Origin: Cloeon dipterum
Taxonomy: Eukaryota > Arthropoda > Insecta > Ephemeroptera > Baetidae
Assembly (NCBI RefSeq): GCF_949628265.1
Contig: NC_088788.1
Coordinates: 15,252,001-15,316,000 of the forward strand
Direction: 5' to 3'
Length of the DNA stretch: 64,000 nucleotides
Shown here: positions 47,199-58,031 of the stretch, in pieces
How positions within the stretch are numbered: position 1 is the stretch's first letter
Layout of the letters: each line of letters starts with the position of its first letter
Translations under genes and position numbers: made by a program
Notes under the pieces: model-generated
What the model saw: the letters and a program-made list of their open reading frames with translations, nothing else
Databases searched by the model: none
What the model was told of the DNA's origin: nothing

Positions 47199-49659
47199 AT
47201 GAAGGTGCTGGTGGTTGTCTTGGCCGTGCTCTGCGGCACGGCTTTTGCCTACAAAAGCTACGAAGGGTATTCAAAAATGAAAACGCACTGTTTTTGTAAT
47301 AATCCGCCACTATCTCTTCAGATACCATGTCCTGAAGACGAAGCCCCTGGCGAAGGAGGACCTGCGCAAGTTCGACGCCCTGCGCAGCGATCCGACCTTC
47401 AACTTCTGGGTCTTCCCTGAGGTGGGTCACGCCGTTGAAATCATGGTGCCGCCGGCAAATGTGAGCTTGCTCCACAGCAGGCTGCAAAGATACGGGCTGG
47501 AGCCAACAGTTGTCATCGAAAACGTCGAAGAGTAATTTTCCTGAATTCAACATAAGTCGAGGATTACTAATCAAATTATAGGATTGTTGCAAATGAGAGA
47601 GCCGAAATCGAGGCCTTGAGGCGAGCGGAAAAATTGAGCGGAAGGGCGCCGAGCTTTGACAGATTTTTGGACCTTTCTGAGGTTTCCAGTGGCAATTCAA
47701 AAAAATTAAAGAAATTTTAAAAACTCATTTTATTTTAGCTCTTTGCCTACCTTGACGAGGTAGTCACCAATTACCCTGAGATTGCATCCATTATCGATAT
47801 CGGAACCTCCTTCGAAGGCAGGCCCCTGAGAGTGCTAAAGCTGTCCAACGGCCCCGGTAAATCTGGCCTCTTCATCGAGTCTGTGATTCACGCTCGCGAG
47901 TGGATCGGGCCGCCCACCCTTCTGTACGCCATCAACGAGCTGACCGAAAACTTGGCCAACAATCAAGCCATGCTGGACAAGAATGACTTCTATTTCCTTC
48001 TTGCGACTAACCCCGACGGATACGAATACACTTGGACCACTGTTCGTAACATTTTATCTGTCTATCATAATTTAATACTCTTTTAATCTCGCATTACAGG
48101 ACCGTTTCTGGAGGAAAACTCGCAAACCAAATCCTGGCTCGAGCTGCGTTGGAACCGACCCAAACAGGAACTTCGATTGGAAGTGGGGAGGTTCGTGTCT
48201 TTTCATATGACTTATTAATTTTTATTAAATTATTAAAATGTTTTATTGAACGCAAAATGCGTGCAACACTAAATCTGCTTCTCTCAAATTCAATTTTCTT
48301 GCATTTAAACTTTTGAATATAATATTTTTCATAGTCTCGCCATAGAAATTACATGTACAATCGTTGTTAGGTTCATAATGTTGTATTACTATTCTATTAG
48401 TACAGAAGATATAGTTAGAGACATGACAAGCAAATCTTGTAAAAATATGTTTATCGTGAAAATCAGGGCCACGCCAGTTCTCATTAATCATAGTGTTAGT
48501 CTCGTAGAATATGGCACAAATGAATATTTTGTTTTATTTGATTCACAAAACTTTTTATAAACATCAGCAGTCTCTGGCAAGCTAAATCTAATTAATTTTT
48601 ATATACATTTACTATTGGATAAATGTTACATGTCTAGTTAATGAAGAAGAAAATTGTAGAGGCTGCTATATTTTCAAAGAAATATTATGCATACAAATTA
48701 TATGAAATAATAAGTCAAATTGAATAGGGGACTGTATGTGTTCTTAGTAAACCTGGATTTACAAAAATATATTTAACTAAGCTCGAGAGCCAGAAATTTT
48801 ATCAACCGACAAAACATTCCAGAATTTTAAGAAGTATATATGTATATGTCAATCCTCTACTTGAGTCTTTGGACACATTTTTCAAATGTTTTTCTTGTGA
48901 CTTTTTAATAGAGCCGTTAGATTAACTACCTCGCTAGCAGTTAATCCATAATTTAAATATTATTGGGCTGCAGTGTATATAATCTAAATATATTCAAAAT
49001 ATATATTTTTTATTTCAAAGGTGGTGGTGTTCCCGGGCCCTGCGACGAAACCTACCCTGGAACCGGTCCTCTCTCTGAAATTGAGTGCAAGTCTTATGCT
49101 GATTTCTTGGTCGCTACCCCTAGCATCAACATGGTTATTTCCATTCACAGCTATGGCCAAGTACGATAAAGAAAACAAAACTTTACCGTCAATTCTAATT
49201 TTGATTAATCATAGATGCTCCTCTATTCGTGGGGAGACACTAATGAGCTTCCTCCCAACGTTGGAATTTTGGTATAGCTTTTAGATAATATAAATATAAA
49301 ATTTACGATGTGATAAATCACAATTAACAGGACAGCATCGCCACTGCAGCAATTGACGCCTTGTCCGCTGTTCGAGGCACCACTTATGACATCGGATCGA
49401 TCGCAAACACTATTTGTAATTATCACGCGTAACCCATGTGGAAATAGGAGACTAAAATGAAATATAATTGACCACAGACCTCGCTTACGGAGGAACCATT
49501 GACTGGGTGCTCGGCGTCCTTGGCAAGCAAGCCTACGCATTCGAGCTGCCGGGAGGAGGCTTGGCTGGCTTCAACCCTCCAGCCTCGGCTATCATTCCTG
49601 TGGCCACCGAGACCTGGGAGGCCTTTAAGGTCTTTGCCGAGAACATTCCCCCCTTGTAA
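47199..49659 (+). CDS. M14A zinc carboxypeptidase, carboxypeptidase-A-like Ile-255 (gene I)
   Basis: Secreted procarboxypeptidase, 411 residues. Exons: 47199-47266, 47322-47531, 47582-47681, 47739-48041, 48100-48190, 49021-49160, 49215-49271, 49331-49415, 49478-49659 (1236 bases). Leader [17 protein letters not shown]; prodomain with [15 protein letters not shown]. Zinc site HAREW and HSYGQ; DPNRNF; Tyr in TYDIGS; catalytic Glu in YAFELPG. The 255 equivalent is Ile (GGTIDW), identical to bovine carboxypeptidase A, so hydrophobic or aromatic C-terminal residues are the expected substrate. Intron 5 is 830 bases, the longest in the array, and holds no recognised element. AATAAA lies at 49678. 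It follows gene H on the same strand with 245 bases between them. Confidence 0.92.
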
Positions 49660-50366
49660 AGAAATTATACTCAACTTAATAAATGAGATTTAATCTGATT
49701 AAAATCGAGTTGTTATTGTTTCCTTATTTTATGCTGACTGACTAGAGTAGAATTTATAATTTTTTTAGACAAAAAATTAAGAGAATGTCAAGCAGGAGCT
49801 TCACAAATTTAAAACAAATCCAAATTTTGTCTTTTTGAAACGAAATTGTGATGCTCTCTTAAAGACAATATAAATTATTTCAATACAACGAAAAGTTTCA
49901 AGAATTATTTTGATTTTTCATTTTAAAATATGGAAGGAAAGTGCCTATATAAGATGAAATTTAATTTTCAAGTTAATAGATCTACGGCTACTCTCATACG
50001 CTGAAAAGAATGGAATGACAGGCTGACAGTTAAATAATATCTGCAAATAAAATTTTATTTATAATATCCCACAACCTTGTGGGGACGAAGCAGCCTGGGT
50101 TAAATAATTCTGGGAAATGTAAAGTGCAGCTGTTTTATCTGAACAATTAAGTTAATTAGTTGTGTGCTTTATGGTTAAAATTATTTTGCATGTTCACTCT
50201 TCTTAAACTTCCTTTTAAAATACAACAAATTTTATTTATTCATACAACTTATTTAAACAGGCCACAAATATGCTCTGGAACATTACAGGCTAAAAATAAA
50301 CATTCTAGTCTAGATACTAAATGTTTTCATCAAAAATGTATAACAAATTGGAATTCTCTGCCTCTG
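49660..50366. other. Spacer between convergent genes I and J
   Basis: Apart from the polyadenylation signal of gene I at 49678, no exon or repeat was recognised. Open frames here have no family resemblance. Confidence 0.5.
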
Positions 50367-52136
50367 TTAGACATTCAATCTTGTTTCAGGTAAGTGCGAG
50401 ACAAATACTTTGACGGCTTCCCAGCTTTCAACCTTCACTACTGGAATCCTAGCCGGATCCAATATGAAATTAGCCTCTATCACTTGTCCATTCCACTTTG
50501 GCGAAAGCTCCATTGTATAAGACAATTGGATTCCAGCTTTAGCAAACGCCCAGTCGAAGCTCGTTCCACGCGCTACATCTATGAAGACAATAAAAATTAA
50601 AAGTTTTAAGGCCAGTATAAACAAATGGTTTGTGCATACATCCCAACACTTGAGTTGTGGTTCCAACTGAATATTGCGTTCCGTTCACGGCAGCTAATGC
50701 TCTCTGTGCTTCCTTGGCCACTGATTCCTGGAAATTAACTGTTAATTTCCTCACGCAAAACATGTATCACCAAAATATGAATACCAATTTGTTGTCACTT
50801 GACTCAGTTTGATTTTTTTCGACCTCCCATGGCAGTAAAATAAGCTAAAAAAAATATTTATAGAAAGCCGAATTTAATGTTAGGTTGGTGTTTTCACCTG
50901 TCCATAGCTGTGCATGGCGAGGTAGAGAGTAATTTTCGTGTTTTCTAGAATAAATTTGGAAATGGCTGCACATTCTGGCTCTGAGAACGGTTCCCTCCCG
51001 GGATAATGTTGGGTACACACATCGTCATTAGCTTCTAAAAATTCAAAACAAAAATTAATTTTAACACTGAAGCTTTTCTGAGTTTGATATGGTAATTTAA
51101 TCGGAAGATTATCGTTTACTGCAAACTGAAAAGCAAAATTGTTGAAATAAAATCGGTAAATAGTCGCAAAATATTCTTATTGCCTTTCCACAGGTAATCA
51201 AAGTTGCGGTTCGGATCCGTTCCAATGCAATCAGATCCGTTGTTGGGCTTGCGGGTTTTTCTCCAAAACCTATCCTCGGACCAGGAATAAACGTATCCGT
51301 CCGGATTTGCCACTAGAAGGAAAAACCAGTCGTTGGCGTCGAGCAGAGCTTGGTTTTCTTGTAAATTTTTCGTCAGTTGGTCAATGAAATGAATTAAAGT
51401 GAGTGGGCCAAGCCATTCGCGTGCATGCATTGCGCTGTCCATGAACACAGCGTTCTTGCCCGGACCGTTGGACAATTTCAAAAGCCGCATAGGTCTGCCT
51501 TCCCAGGATGTACCAATGTCAATGATCGTGGCAATTTCGGGAAACGTCTCCGCCACCGTCTTTATATAGGCCATTATCTAAAAATAAGCGGACATACTTG
51601 CGTCATATTGTTATGTTAAAAAATAAGTAATATATACCTCATCAAAATTAAGGTACCTATCACTCGAAACTGATTTTCGAGACCGCCGCTTCATTGAAGA
51701 ATATGTCTTCCGTTCTAAACTTAATGCTCTAATTTTAAGAATATCAAATTAGTGAGTATTTTATGTCCAAGAGTTTTTAGATATTTACCTCTCAACATTT
51801 TGTACAAGTACCTCTGGGAATAAACCAAGTGTCCTTAGATTGCTTTGCAAGGCATCAGTTTTTTCTGGTCCGACTAATATTTGAACAGCAGAACCAACGC
51901 GAGGACTAGTGAGAAAGTCGTAATCGTTTTGTTCGGTAAGTGACAACACATTCTCCACTTCGTCCTCAGCACGCAATTCTCTGGTGCGAATAACCTGGTA
52001 CCTTAGTTAGGTCAAATATTGGATTATTTTCTTGCTTCTTTAAAAAATTGTTTGCTTACCCATCATACGATTTGTGGGCCAGTGCGGTGGTGGCACAGCA
52101 GATCAGCACCAAAAAGTAATAGGCGCTCGACAGCAT
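50367..52136 (-). CDS. M14A zinc carboxypeptidase, Phe-255 type (gene J)
   Basis: Secreted procarboxypeptidase, 423 residues. Exons from the 5' end: 52136-52060, 52001-51789, 51728-51638, 51577-51184, 51034-50898, 50844-50785, 50727-50640, 50578-50367 (1272 bases). Leader MLSSAYYFLVLICCATTALA; a prodomain with YDFLTSPRVGSAVQI. Zinc site HAREW and HSYGQ; DPNRNF; Tyr in QYSVGT; catalytic Glu in YTMELSP. The 255 equivalent is Phe (GTSFDW), so a small or hydrophobic pocket is inferred. The intron between exons 4 and 5 in genes D, H and I is absent, as in K, L and M, so J belongs to that group. It is the outlying member and lacks their acidic tail. Intron 4 starts GCAATA (51183); no GT donor in the right phase is available. 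Confidence 0.9.
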
Positions 52137-52181
52137 TGTACTCGCGGTTGCTGTGTGTTAAGCTGGGGAATCGTGTTTGCG

Positions 52182-52189
52182 TTTATATA
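52182..52189 (-). promoter_or_regulatory. TATA box of gene J
   Basis: TATATAAA on the minus strand, about 46-53 bases upstream of the start codon. Confidence 0.7.
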
Positions 52190-52736
52190 ACGACTGCTGC
52201 GTATAGAGTGTGCGATAAAGTTGGCTATTGCTGAATCAATCGCGGCGGAAGGAAGGTTACGCTGCTATACCTGCATGATTTGCAATTCTACGGCTATTGC
52301 CCTAATTGTCGCGTGAGATTGCCACTTTAAAAATAGACACGGCATAAATTGTGGTTAATTTTAACAGTCAGAAAACTAACAGAAAAATAATGGCGATTAA
52401 CTCCACAGTTTTCAACAATCAAATTTTCGTGCCAATTCCCCTATTTCCTAACATGCTTTATATTGATTACAATGGTACCAAGATAATTGTGCATTAGGAA
52501 CAAAAACAAATGAAAATAAACAATATTAATTGCTTCAAAACTCGCACTAAATTAAGTTAAAAATTGTACAGTATGACATTTTTAAAGAAAGAATAATGTA
52601 TTCAAGCCACAAGGATTAAGTCTATTTGTTTTACAATATGGATACAACCAACCTCGAGATATCTCAACTAAGCAGATTATTTGTATTAATTAAATATTCC
52701 GACTTGACCTCGTTGTTTTGAAAGTTGAGATTTTTC

Positions 52737-52849
52737 TCTCGACATGTTTCGGATCTAGCTGGCGCCTTAGTGGTTAGCGGGGTTCCTATCACGTCAGCTC
52801 TCAGGCACAAATTTTTGTACCTTAGAGCCTGACAGGAAACATGTCGAGA
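52737..52849. repeat. Short element with perfect 14-base terminal inverted repeats
   Basis: TCTCGACATGTTTC at 52737-52750 and GAAACATGTCGAGA at 52836-52849 are exact reverse complements bounding 113 bases. Inside, CAGGCACAAA (52803-52812) is partly repaired by TTTTTGT and GCCTGA further on, so much of the unit can fold back. The inner stretch CTTAGTGGTTAGCGGGGTTC resembles the A and B boxes of a tRNA-derived promoter, but the B-box match is poor. It could be a miniature inverted-repeat transposable element or a SINE relic. It was seen only once in this window. Confidence 0.6.
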
Positions 52850-53284
52850 TGTTTAAAATCATATCTTTCAAGACATCAAAGAGAAGTTCAAATTTGTAAT
52901 TAATATAAATCTCTTCGTTGACATACAAAACTCTTTAAAGTCAGTATTATATTAATATATAAATAAACATAATATTTAATATTAAGCAATGACTCCTATA
53001 TCTCATATATATTTTTAGCAGTATATAGATTGATTTAATATATCAACAAAACCAAAACAGTTTCGCAAAATCACTCGCATTTTTGGTTCTAACAACAGAA
53101 CTCCTTTTGCGCTTGCAGCGTGTCTCATTTCTCCGTTTGTTCTTTCTCCCAACATCCTACAACAAACTCCACATGACGGAAACTAGAATGATGACCCTGA
53201 TTAATACATGAAATAAGATAATTAACTAATGAATGTTACAAAATAATTATAATTAATGATTACTAAATGTATTTTATTCAAAAT

Positions 53285-54000
53285 CACACAAAAATAAACC
53301 AATAAGGGATGTTTCATTCTGCACTGCTAATAAGGACAAGGCCTACAAGACTGAGTCTTAGTCTTACCAACACCTCCAAAAATATAAAGCACTTTATATT
53401 TACAATAATAGGTTAGCTGCGGGCGTATTTCACTAAACATGCATTGCAATCGTTTTAGTGCATTTTCATTTGAAATATTTTTAAAATTTCAACCCTCCGC
53501 TAATAATCTCAAGTGCTGAGTAAAATCAAGGGGATATAGCAGGCCAGCACCTTCGCAAACCCAGCCGTTGTTTGCTCCATTATACACTTTGATTGGTTTT
53601 AAGTATATAATCGATAAAATTTTAAATAGAAGTTCACTATGTTGATTGCAGCGCTTGCTTCTTGGGTAATGTCTTATTAACAATATCATACCATTAAGAC
53701 ACAAAATATACTTAAATTTAATTAATTTAACAACTTTCCTTAAATGAATGGCCCCGAGGATCCAGATTACTAATTTGAATCACATTCTAACATAAGCCCC
53801 CTGAGGGCCGTTGAGCTATGTGTATGCTCTCGATCTAAAATAAATTTCAAAATTTCTTTAGCCTCTGCTGTCTGCTGCACATATTTCCAGTGACCACCTG
53901 GAAAAATTTAACCAATAATAATTCAACCAACACCCACCTAAAAGTCTCATCGCTGAGATTACTTGTTGTAGGTAGCATTATTTCGATTAATTTAAAATTA
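53285..54000. repeat. Intergenic repeat unit, copy 1 of 3
   Basis: This sequence recurs at about 56600-57930 and 60566-61260. Shared blocks are GGTTAGCTGCGGGCGTATTTC, AAAATCAAGGGGATATA, AGGATCCAGATTACTAATTTG and GGGCCGTTGAGCTATGTGTA. It contains the carboxypeptidase fossil listed separately and was copied together with genes K, L and M. Confidence 0.75.
53470..53690 (-). pseudogene. Carboxypeptidase fossil (exon 8 and exon 9 fragments)
   Basis: On the minus strand, 53674-53636 reads DITQEASAAINIV, clearly related to exon 8 of the partial gene at the right edge (AIAQEANAAITAV). About 50 bases further on, 53585-53546 reads NGANNGWVCEGAG, related to its exon 9 (FGTSNDWAYELAG). The remaining exons are missing and the fragments run into non-coding sequence. 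It is the most worn of three such fossils in the array. Confidence 0.6.
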
Positions 54001-54132
54001 AACAAATTGTGTGATAATTCTCAAGTTTCATCTTTATTTTTATTGTTCATGTATTAACAAGGCTGTATAATCGAGATTCACGCTCATAGCCCATTTAATG
54101 CAAAAAATACAAAATAATGTACTAAGTAAGTG

Positions 54133-55958
54133 TCAACCAAAAGTTGTAGTTTCTGTAGTTGAATTTACATCTTCAATCTCCGATTCTTCCCTTCTTGTCT
54201 TAGGCAAGTGCGTAACAAAAGCTTTGTAGGCTTCCCAACATTCTGCATTAATTAATGGAAGTTGTTTGCTGTCCATGATGAAATTTTGCTCGTTATATTT
54301 CTCAAAGCTAGGCGAAAGTTCAATCGTGTAAGACAAACGGATGCCAGCTTTGGCATAAGCCCAGTCGAAGCTTGTTCCGTGTGCAAAATCTACGAATTAA
54401 AATCGACCAGGTTATTAAATTAATGCTCCATAAAAAGGTAATGATGAAACGTACAAGATAACACTCCATGAGCAGTTCCAACTTTATACTGCGTTCCATT
54501 CACAGCAGCTATCGCTTGTTTCGCGTCCTCGGCAACACTTTTCTAAAAATGCATTATACAAATTTTGAATAATATTAATTATTTTATGACATTTAAGAAA
54601 TTTTACCAAATCATTATTTTGTTGATTTTCCGCCTCCCATGGTAGCAAAATCAACTGGAAAACATATTTTATTAGCACCACCAAAAGTCAGCAAAATTTA
54701 AGTTTTGTATGTTATATACCTGTCCATAGCTGTGTACCGCGAGGTAGAAAGTAATTTCCTTGTGGTCTAGTATAAACTTTGCAATGGCTTCACATTCTGG
54801 TTCTGAATACGGCATGCTCCCATGATAACTTCCGCTACACTTGTCTGTAGTTCCATCTAAAGCATATATTCCAGGATAGTTTAATTTTCAAATAAAATTT
54901 GGTTTCAAAATTTTTAAATTTTTAAGTGATAAGTTTACCTTAATTTTCAAAAAATAATGCAACAATTTTGTTATGCTATGTCTAAAATTTAAAAGTATTT
55001 ATTCACCTTGCCACTTGTAATCAAAGTTACGGTTCGGATCTGTCCCCACGCAATCAGAGTCATTATTGGGTCTGCGAGTTTTCCTCCAAAGCCTGTCCTC
55101 CGTCCAGGAGTAAACGTAGCCGTCGGGATTGGCCACTGGGAGGAAATACCAGTCGTTAGCGTCGAGCAGGGCCTGGTTTTCTAGCAAGTTGCTCGTCAGC
55201 TCATGAATTGCGTGAAGAATAGTGGGTGGGCCAACCCACTCGCGTGCATGAATTAGGCTTTCCATTAAAATGGCTTTCTTTCCAGGACCGTTGGACAGTT
55301 TAAGGACTCGGAGCGGCCGTCCTTCCCAGGAATTTCCAATATTGATGATAGTCGCGATTTCTGGATGAGTTGTTGCAACCAACTCGATATATTCCATTAT
55401 CTATTGATAAGGGTAGAGTTTACATAAATGATTTTTTAAATTATTAAAATTTTACACCTCATCAAAATTCAGATAGCGCTCACTTGGAAGTAAGTTACGC
55501 TGTAAGGAAAATTCTTCGATTTGCTTCCTCTCCTTCCTCAATTCTCTAAAGAAATGCATTGATATGTATATGATATCAGGAAAATTGCTCCTTTTAAAAT
55601 AAATTACCTCTCAAAATTTTCGACGACTACTCTAGGGGCTAGGCCAAGCGTTGTTAAAGTGTTTTGCAAGTGTTCAGTTTGTTCAGGCCCCACTAAAATT
55701 TCAACCACGGAACCAATACGAGGGTTGATGAAAAAGTTATAATCGTTCAACTTGGTGAGCGGCAACACGTTCTTCACCTCGTCAATAGATTGCAATTCCT
55801 TTGTACGAATGACATGATACCTAAATTTAAAATTTATTTTAAATAATACTACACTCTAATAAATAAATGAATACTATTTTTGCTTACCCTTCATACGATT
55901 TGTATGCCAGCGTGGTCGCTGCACAGCAGACCACCAACAAATATACACTCCACAACAT
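54133..55958 (-). CDS. M14A zinc carboxypeptidase, Phe-255 type with acidic tail (gene K)
   Basis: Secreted procarboxypeptidase, 431 residues. Exons from the 5' end: 55958-55888, 55820-55608, 55545-55458, 55400-55007, 54856-54720, 54654-54607, 54542-54455, 54389-54133 (1296 bases). Leader MLWSVYLLVVCCAATTLA; prodomain with YNFFINPRIGSVVEI. Zinc site HAREW and HSYGQ; DPNRNF; Tyr in QYKVGT; catalytic Glu in YTIELSP. The 255 equivalent is Phe (GTSFDW). After the catalytic domain the protein continues with KTRREESEIEDVNSTTE, an acidic, possibly glycosylated tail not found in genes D-J. It lacks the GGGxGGFNPP segment present after the catalytic Glu in E-G and I. It is the oldest-looking of the K-L-M set and keeps Arg in HAREW. 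Confidence 0.92.
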
Positions 55959-55996
55959 TCTTTTTGGATATGCCAATATTAGAGCTCTAAATCGCG

Positions 55997-56004
55997 TTTA
56001 TATA
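55997..56004 (-). promoter_or_regulatory. TATA box of gene K
   Basis: TATATAAA on the minus strand, about 40 bases upstream of the start codon, within a block (TCAATATTAGAGCTCTAAA and neighbours) that is almost the same before genes L and M. Confidence 0.75.
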
Positions 56005-56240
56005 CGGTTCCGCGAATCACAAGGTGTCACAAATAGATTTTTAGCCCGCATCTTAATTATGGTGGCCAATTTTACAGTTTAACGCCAGTTAGATTATTCT
56101 CGTCGTTTTCACTATTTTCTCTTCTTTTAACATTGATTACAACTATCGTGTCTATAAAATAAAGTCACACATACAAGGTGCCAATAATATCAAAAAGCAT
56201 GTTGTACCTAAAATGCTACACAAAATCTAAAAATTATTTT

Positions 56241-57590
56241 TTATTTTAGCTCTGATTTAAGTTTGTCAGCAGGCTCCAGTGTTAAAGCATCGCATGAAAC
56301 AAATAAATTAATGCATTGAAAATCTCTTTTATATTTTACAATTTTGAAACAATCACGTGAAATTAACGAGCCAAACCAAAAGTTTTTTCTGGATTGGGGA
56401 ATGTTTGCAGCGAAAACCTTGTACTTTTCCCAGCACTCGTCGTTCACCAGGCTAATATCTGAGGCTGGTGGGTTGAAACCACCCAATCCTCCACCCGGTA
56501 GCTCAATTATGTAGGCCACGGAGATGCCGGAAACTAGGACAGTGGCCTTGATTACAAGAAAGAAGACGAGAATCTAATGAATGTTAAGAAATAATGAATA
56601 TTAATGTCATAATTATTTTTTTTAAATTACATAAAAAATGAACCAATAAAAGATGTTTCGAGTCTGCCCTGCTAATCAGGACAAGGCTGTAGTGAATCTC
56701 TCCCACACTAGTGTCCGCTTTCAGTACTCACCCCCATTTAAGTTCCGGAAACAGTGGAAACCTCCAGATGATGCTAGATCTCCAGATATTTTTTTTACCC
56801 TCATATCCCTCTCTTTGGTGGTAAAACCTTCTCCAAACGTACTTAAATTAATTATCTGTCGATGCTATCTTCAATGCCTACAAGAATGAATCTTGGCCTG
56901 ACGAACACCTAAAAAAAAATCACGATTTTTATTTACATTGATAGGTTAGCTGCGGGCGTATTTCAGTAAACATGCATATTATAATTATTTAGTGCATTGC
57001 CATTTGAAATATTTTTAACCTTTCAACCTTCCGCTGGTAAGCTCAGGTGAGTAAAATCAAGGGGATATATAGGTCAGCCACTTCGCAAACCCAGTCGTTG
57101 CTTGCCCCCAATAACGCTTTGAATGGTTTTAAGTATATTATCTTTAAACTTTGAAATAAAAGTTGTTTTTTTTGCTCTTTTTATCCCTGTCCGAGGACCG
57201 GAGGACCGGGAAGGGTGCGCACTGCACTAGCACGAATGCTGAAACCCGGGTCCCAATAACACCGCGAACGGATGACATGGGCGCACCGGGCCGCACAGGG
57301 ACCCAGCCCACTCAAGGGCCACTTGCCTCCGCACCGAGGACTGCATTGAAACGCTAGACATTCGTCCCGTGAAGCCAAATCACGCATGCTGGGAAGGTGC
57401 AAACCAGCAAGTAGCTATAGGTGCGCCTCCCAGCCCGTTGAGCAATTTGAGCATTTCGAGTCACTAAACTAACCACTTTTTGCCATTTCTGACATTGGGT
57501 TGCCAGTATTAGATCTCCGAACTGCTCAAATACCTCTCATTGTTTATGGTGATTGCAGCGTTCGCTTCTTGGGTAATATCTTACTAGCAA
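56241..57590 (-). pseudogene. Carboxypeptidase fossil split by insertions
   Basis: Fragments of the same gene type as the partial copy at the window's right edge lie in the right order on the minus strand: exon 8 (57583-57548, DITQEANAAIT), the first half of exon 9 (57112-57081, GASNDWVCEVA), then the second half of exon 9 (about 56540-56370, GISVAYIIELPGGGLGGFN onward) and a 3' flank that matches the one after the edge gene. About 540 bases lie between the two halves of exon 9. The AYIIELPGG part keeps the catalytic Glu. A GC-rich insertion separates the exon 8 and exon 9 pieces. No leader, prodomain or zinc-site exon remains. Confidence 0.65.
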
Positions 57591-57930
57591 TACGATTAAA
57601 ACACGAAAGTATACGTAAATTTAATTAATATAACAACGTTTCCTTAAATGAATGGACCCAAGGATCCAGATTACTAATTTGTATCACAATCTGCTTAAGG
57701 ACACTGGGGGGCCGTTGAGCTATGTGTATGCTCTTGATCTAACTTAAATTTAAAATTTTCTTTAGCCCCTCTGCTACTCATATTTCCAGAGACCACCAGG
57801 AAAAATTAAAATAACCAATAATTCAACCAACTGCAACCTAAAAATCGCAACGCTGAGATCACTTGATATATAGCTAGCAATTTTATTTCTTTGAAATGAA
57901 ACAAATTGTGTGATAATTCTGAAGTTTCAT
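56600..57930. repeat. Intergenic repeat unit, copy 2 of 3
   Basis: This is the counterpart of 53285-54000, lengthened by an extra stretch of about 185 bases near 56692-56876 and by the GC-rich insertion at 57166-57539. Confidence 0.7.
57163..57545. mobile_element. GC-rich insertion of unknown type, possible SINE-like element
   Basis: Copies 1 and 3 of the intergenic repeat run straight across this point; copy 2 carries about 375 extra bases, much richer in G and C than anything nearby. A six-base direct repeat TTGTTT flanks it (57163-57168 and 57540-57545), as expected for a target-site duplication. No coding frame of known family was found, and the family is not recognised. Confidence 0.5.
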
Positions 57931-58031
57931 CTTTATTATATTGATCATGTATTAAACGTGGCCGAGTAATCGAGACTCACGCTCATAGCCTATTTAATGA
58001 AAAAATATATAATGATTGAATAAAGTAAGTG

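Noticed and set aside
47197-47700. Minus-strand frame of 167 codons opposite gene I
   Set aside because: The plus strand carries a complete, spliced carboxypeptidase with leader and prodomain in this place.
48191-49020. Long intron 5 of gene I, checked for an inserted gene or element
   Set aside because: No coding frame with family features, no terminal repeats and no target duplication seen.
53489-53704. 71-codon minus-strand frame, considered as a small gene
   Set aside because: Its sequence is explained by fragments of carboxypeptidase exons 8 and 9 read in mixed frames.
57163-57402. Open frames on both strands in the GC-rich insertion
   Set aside because: GC-rich DNA has few stop codons; no known protein motif and no splice or promoter support.
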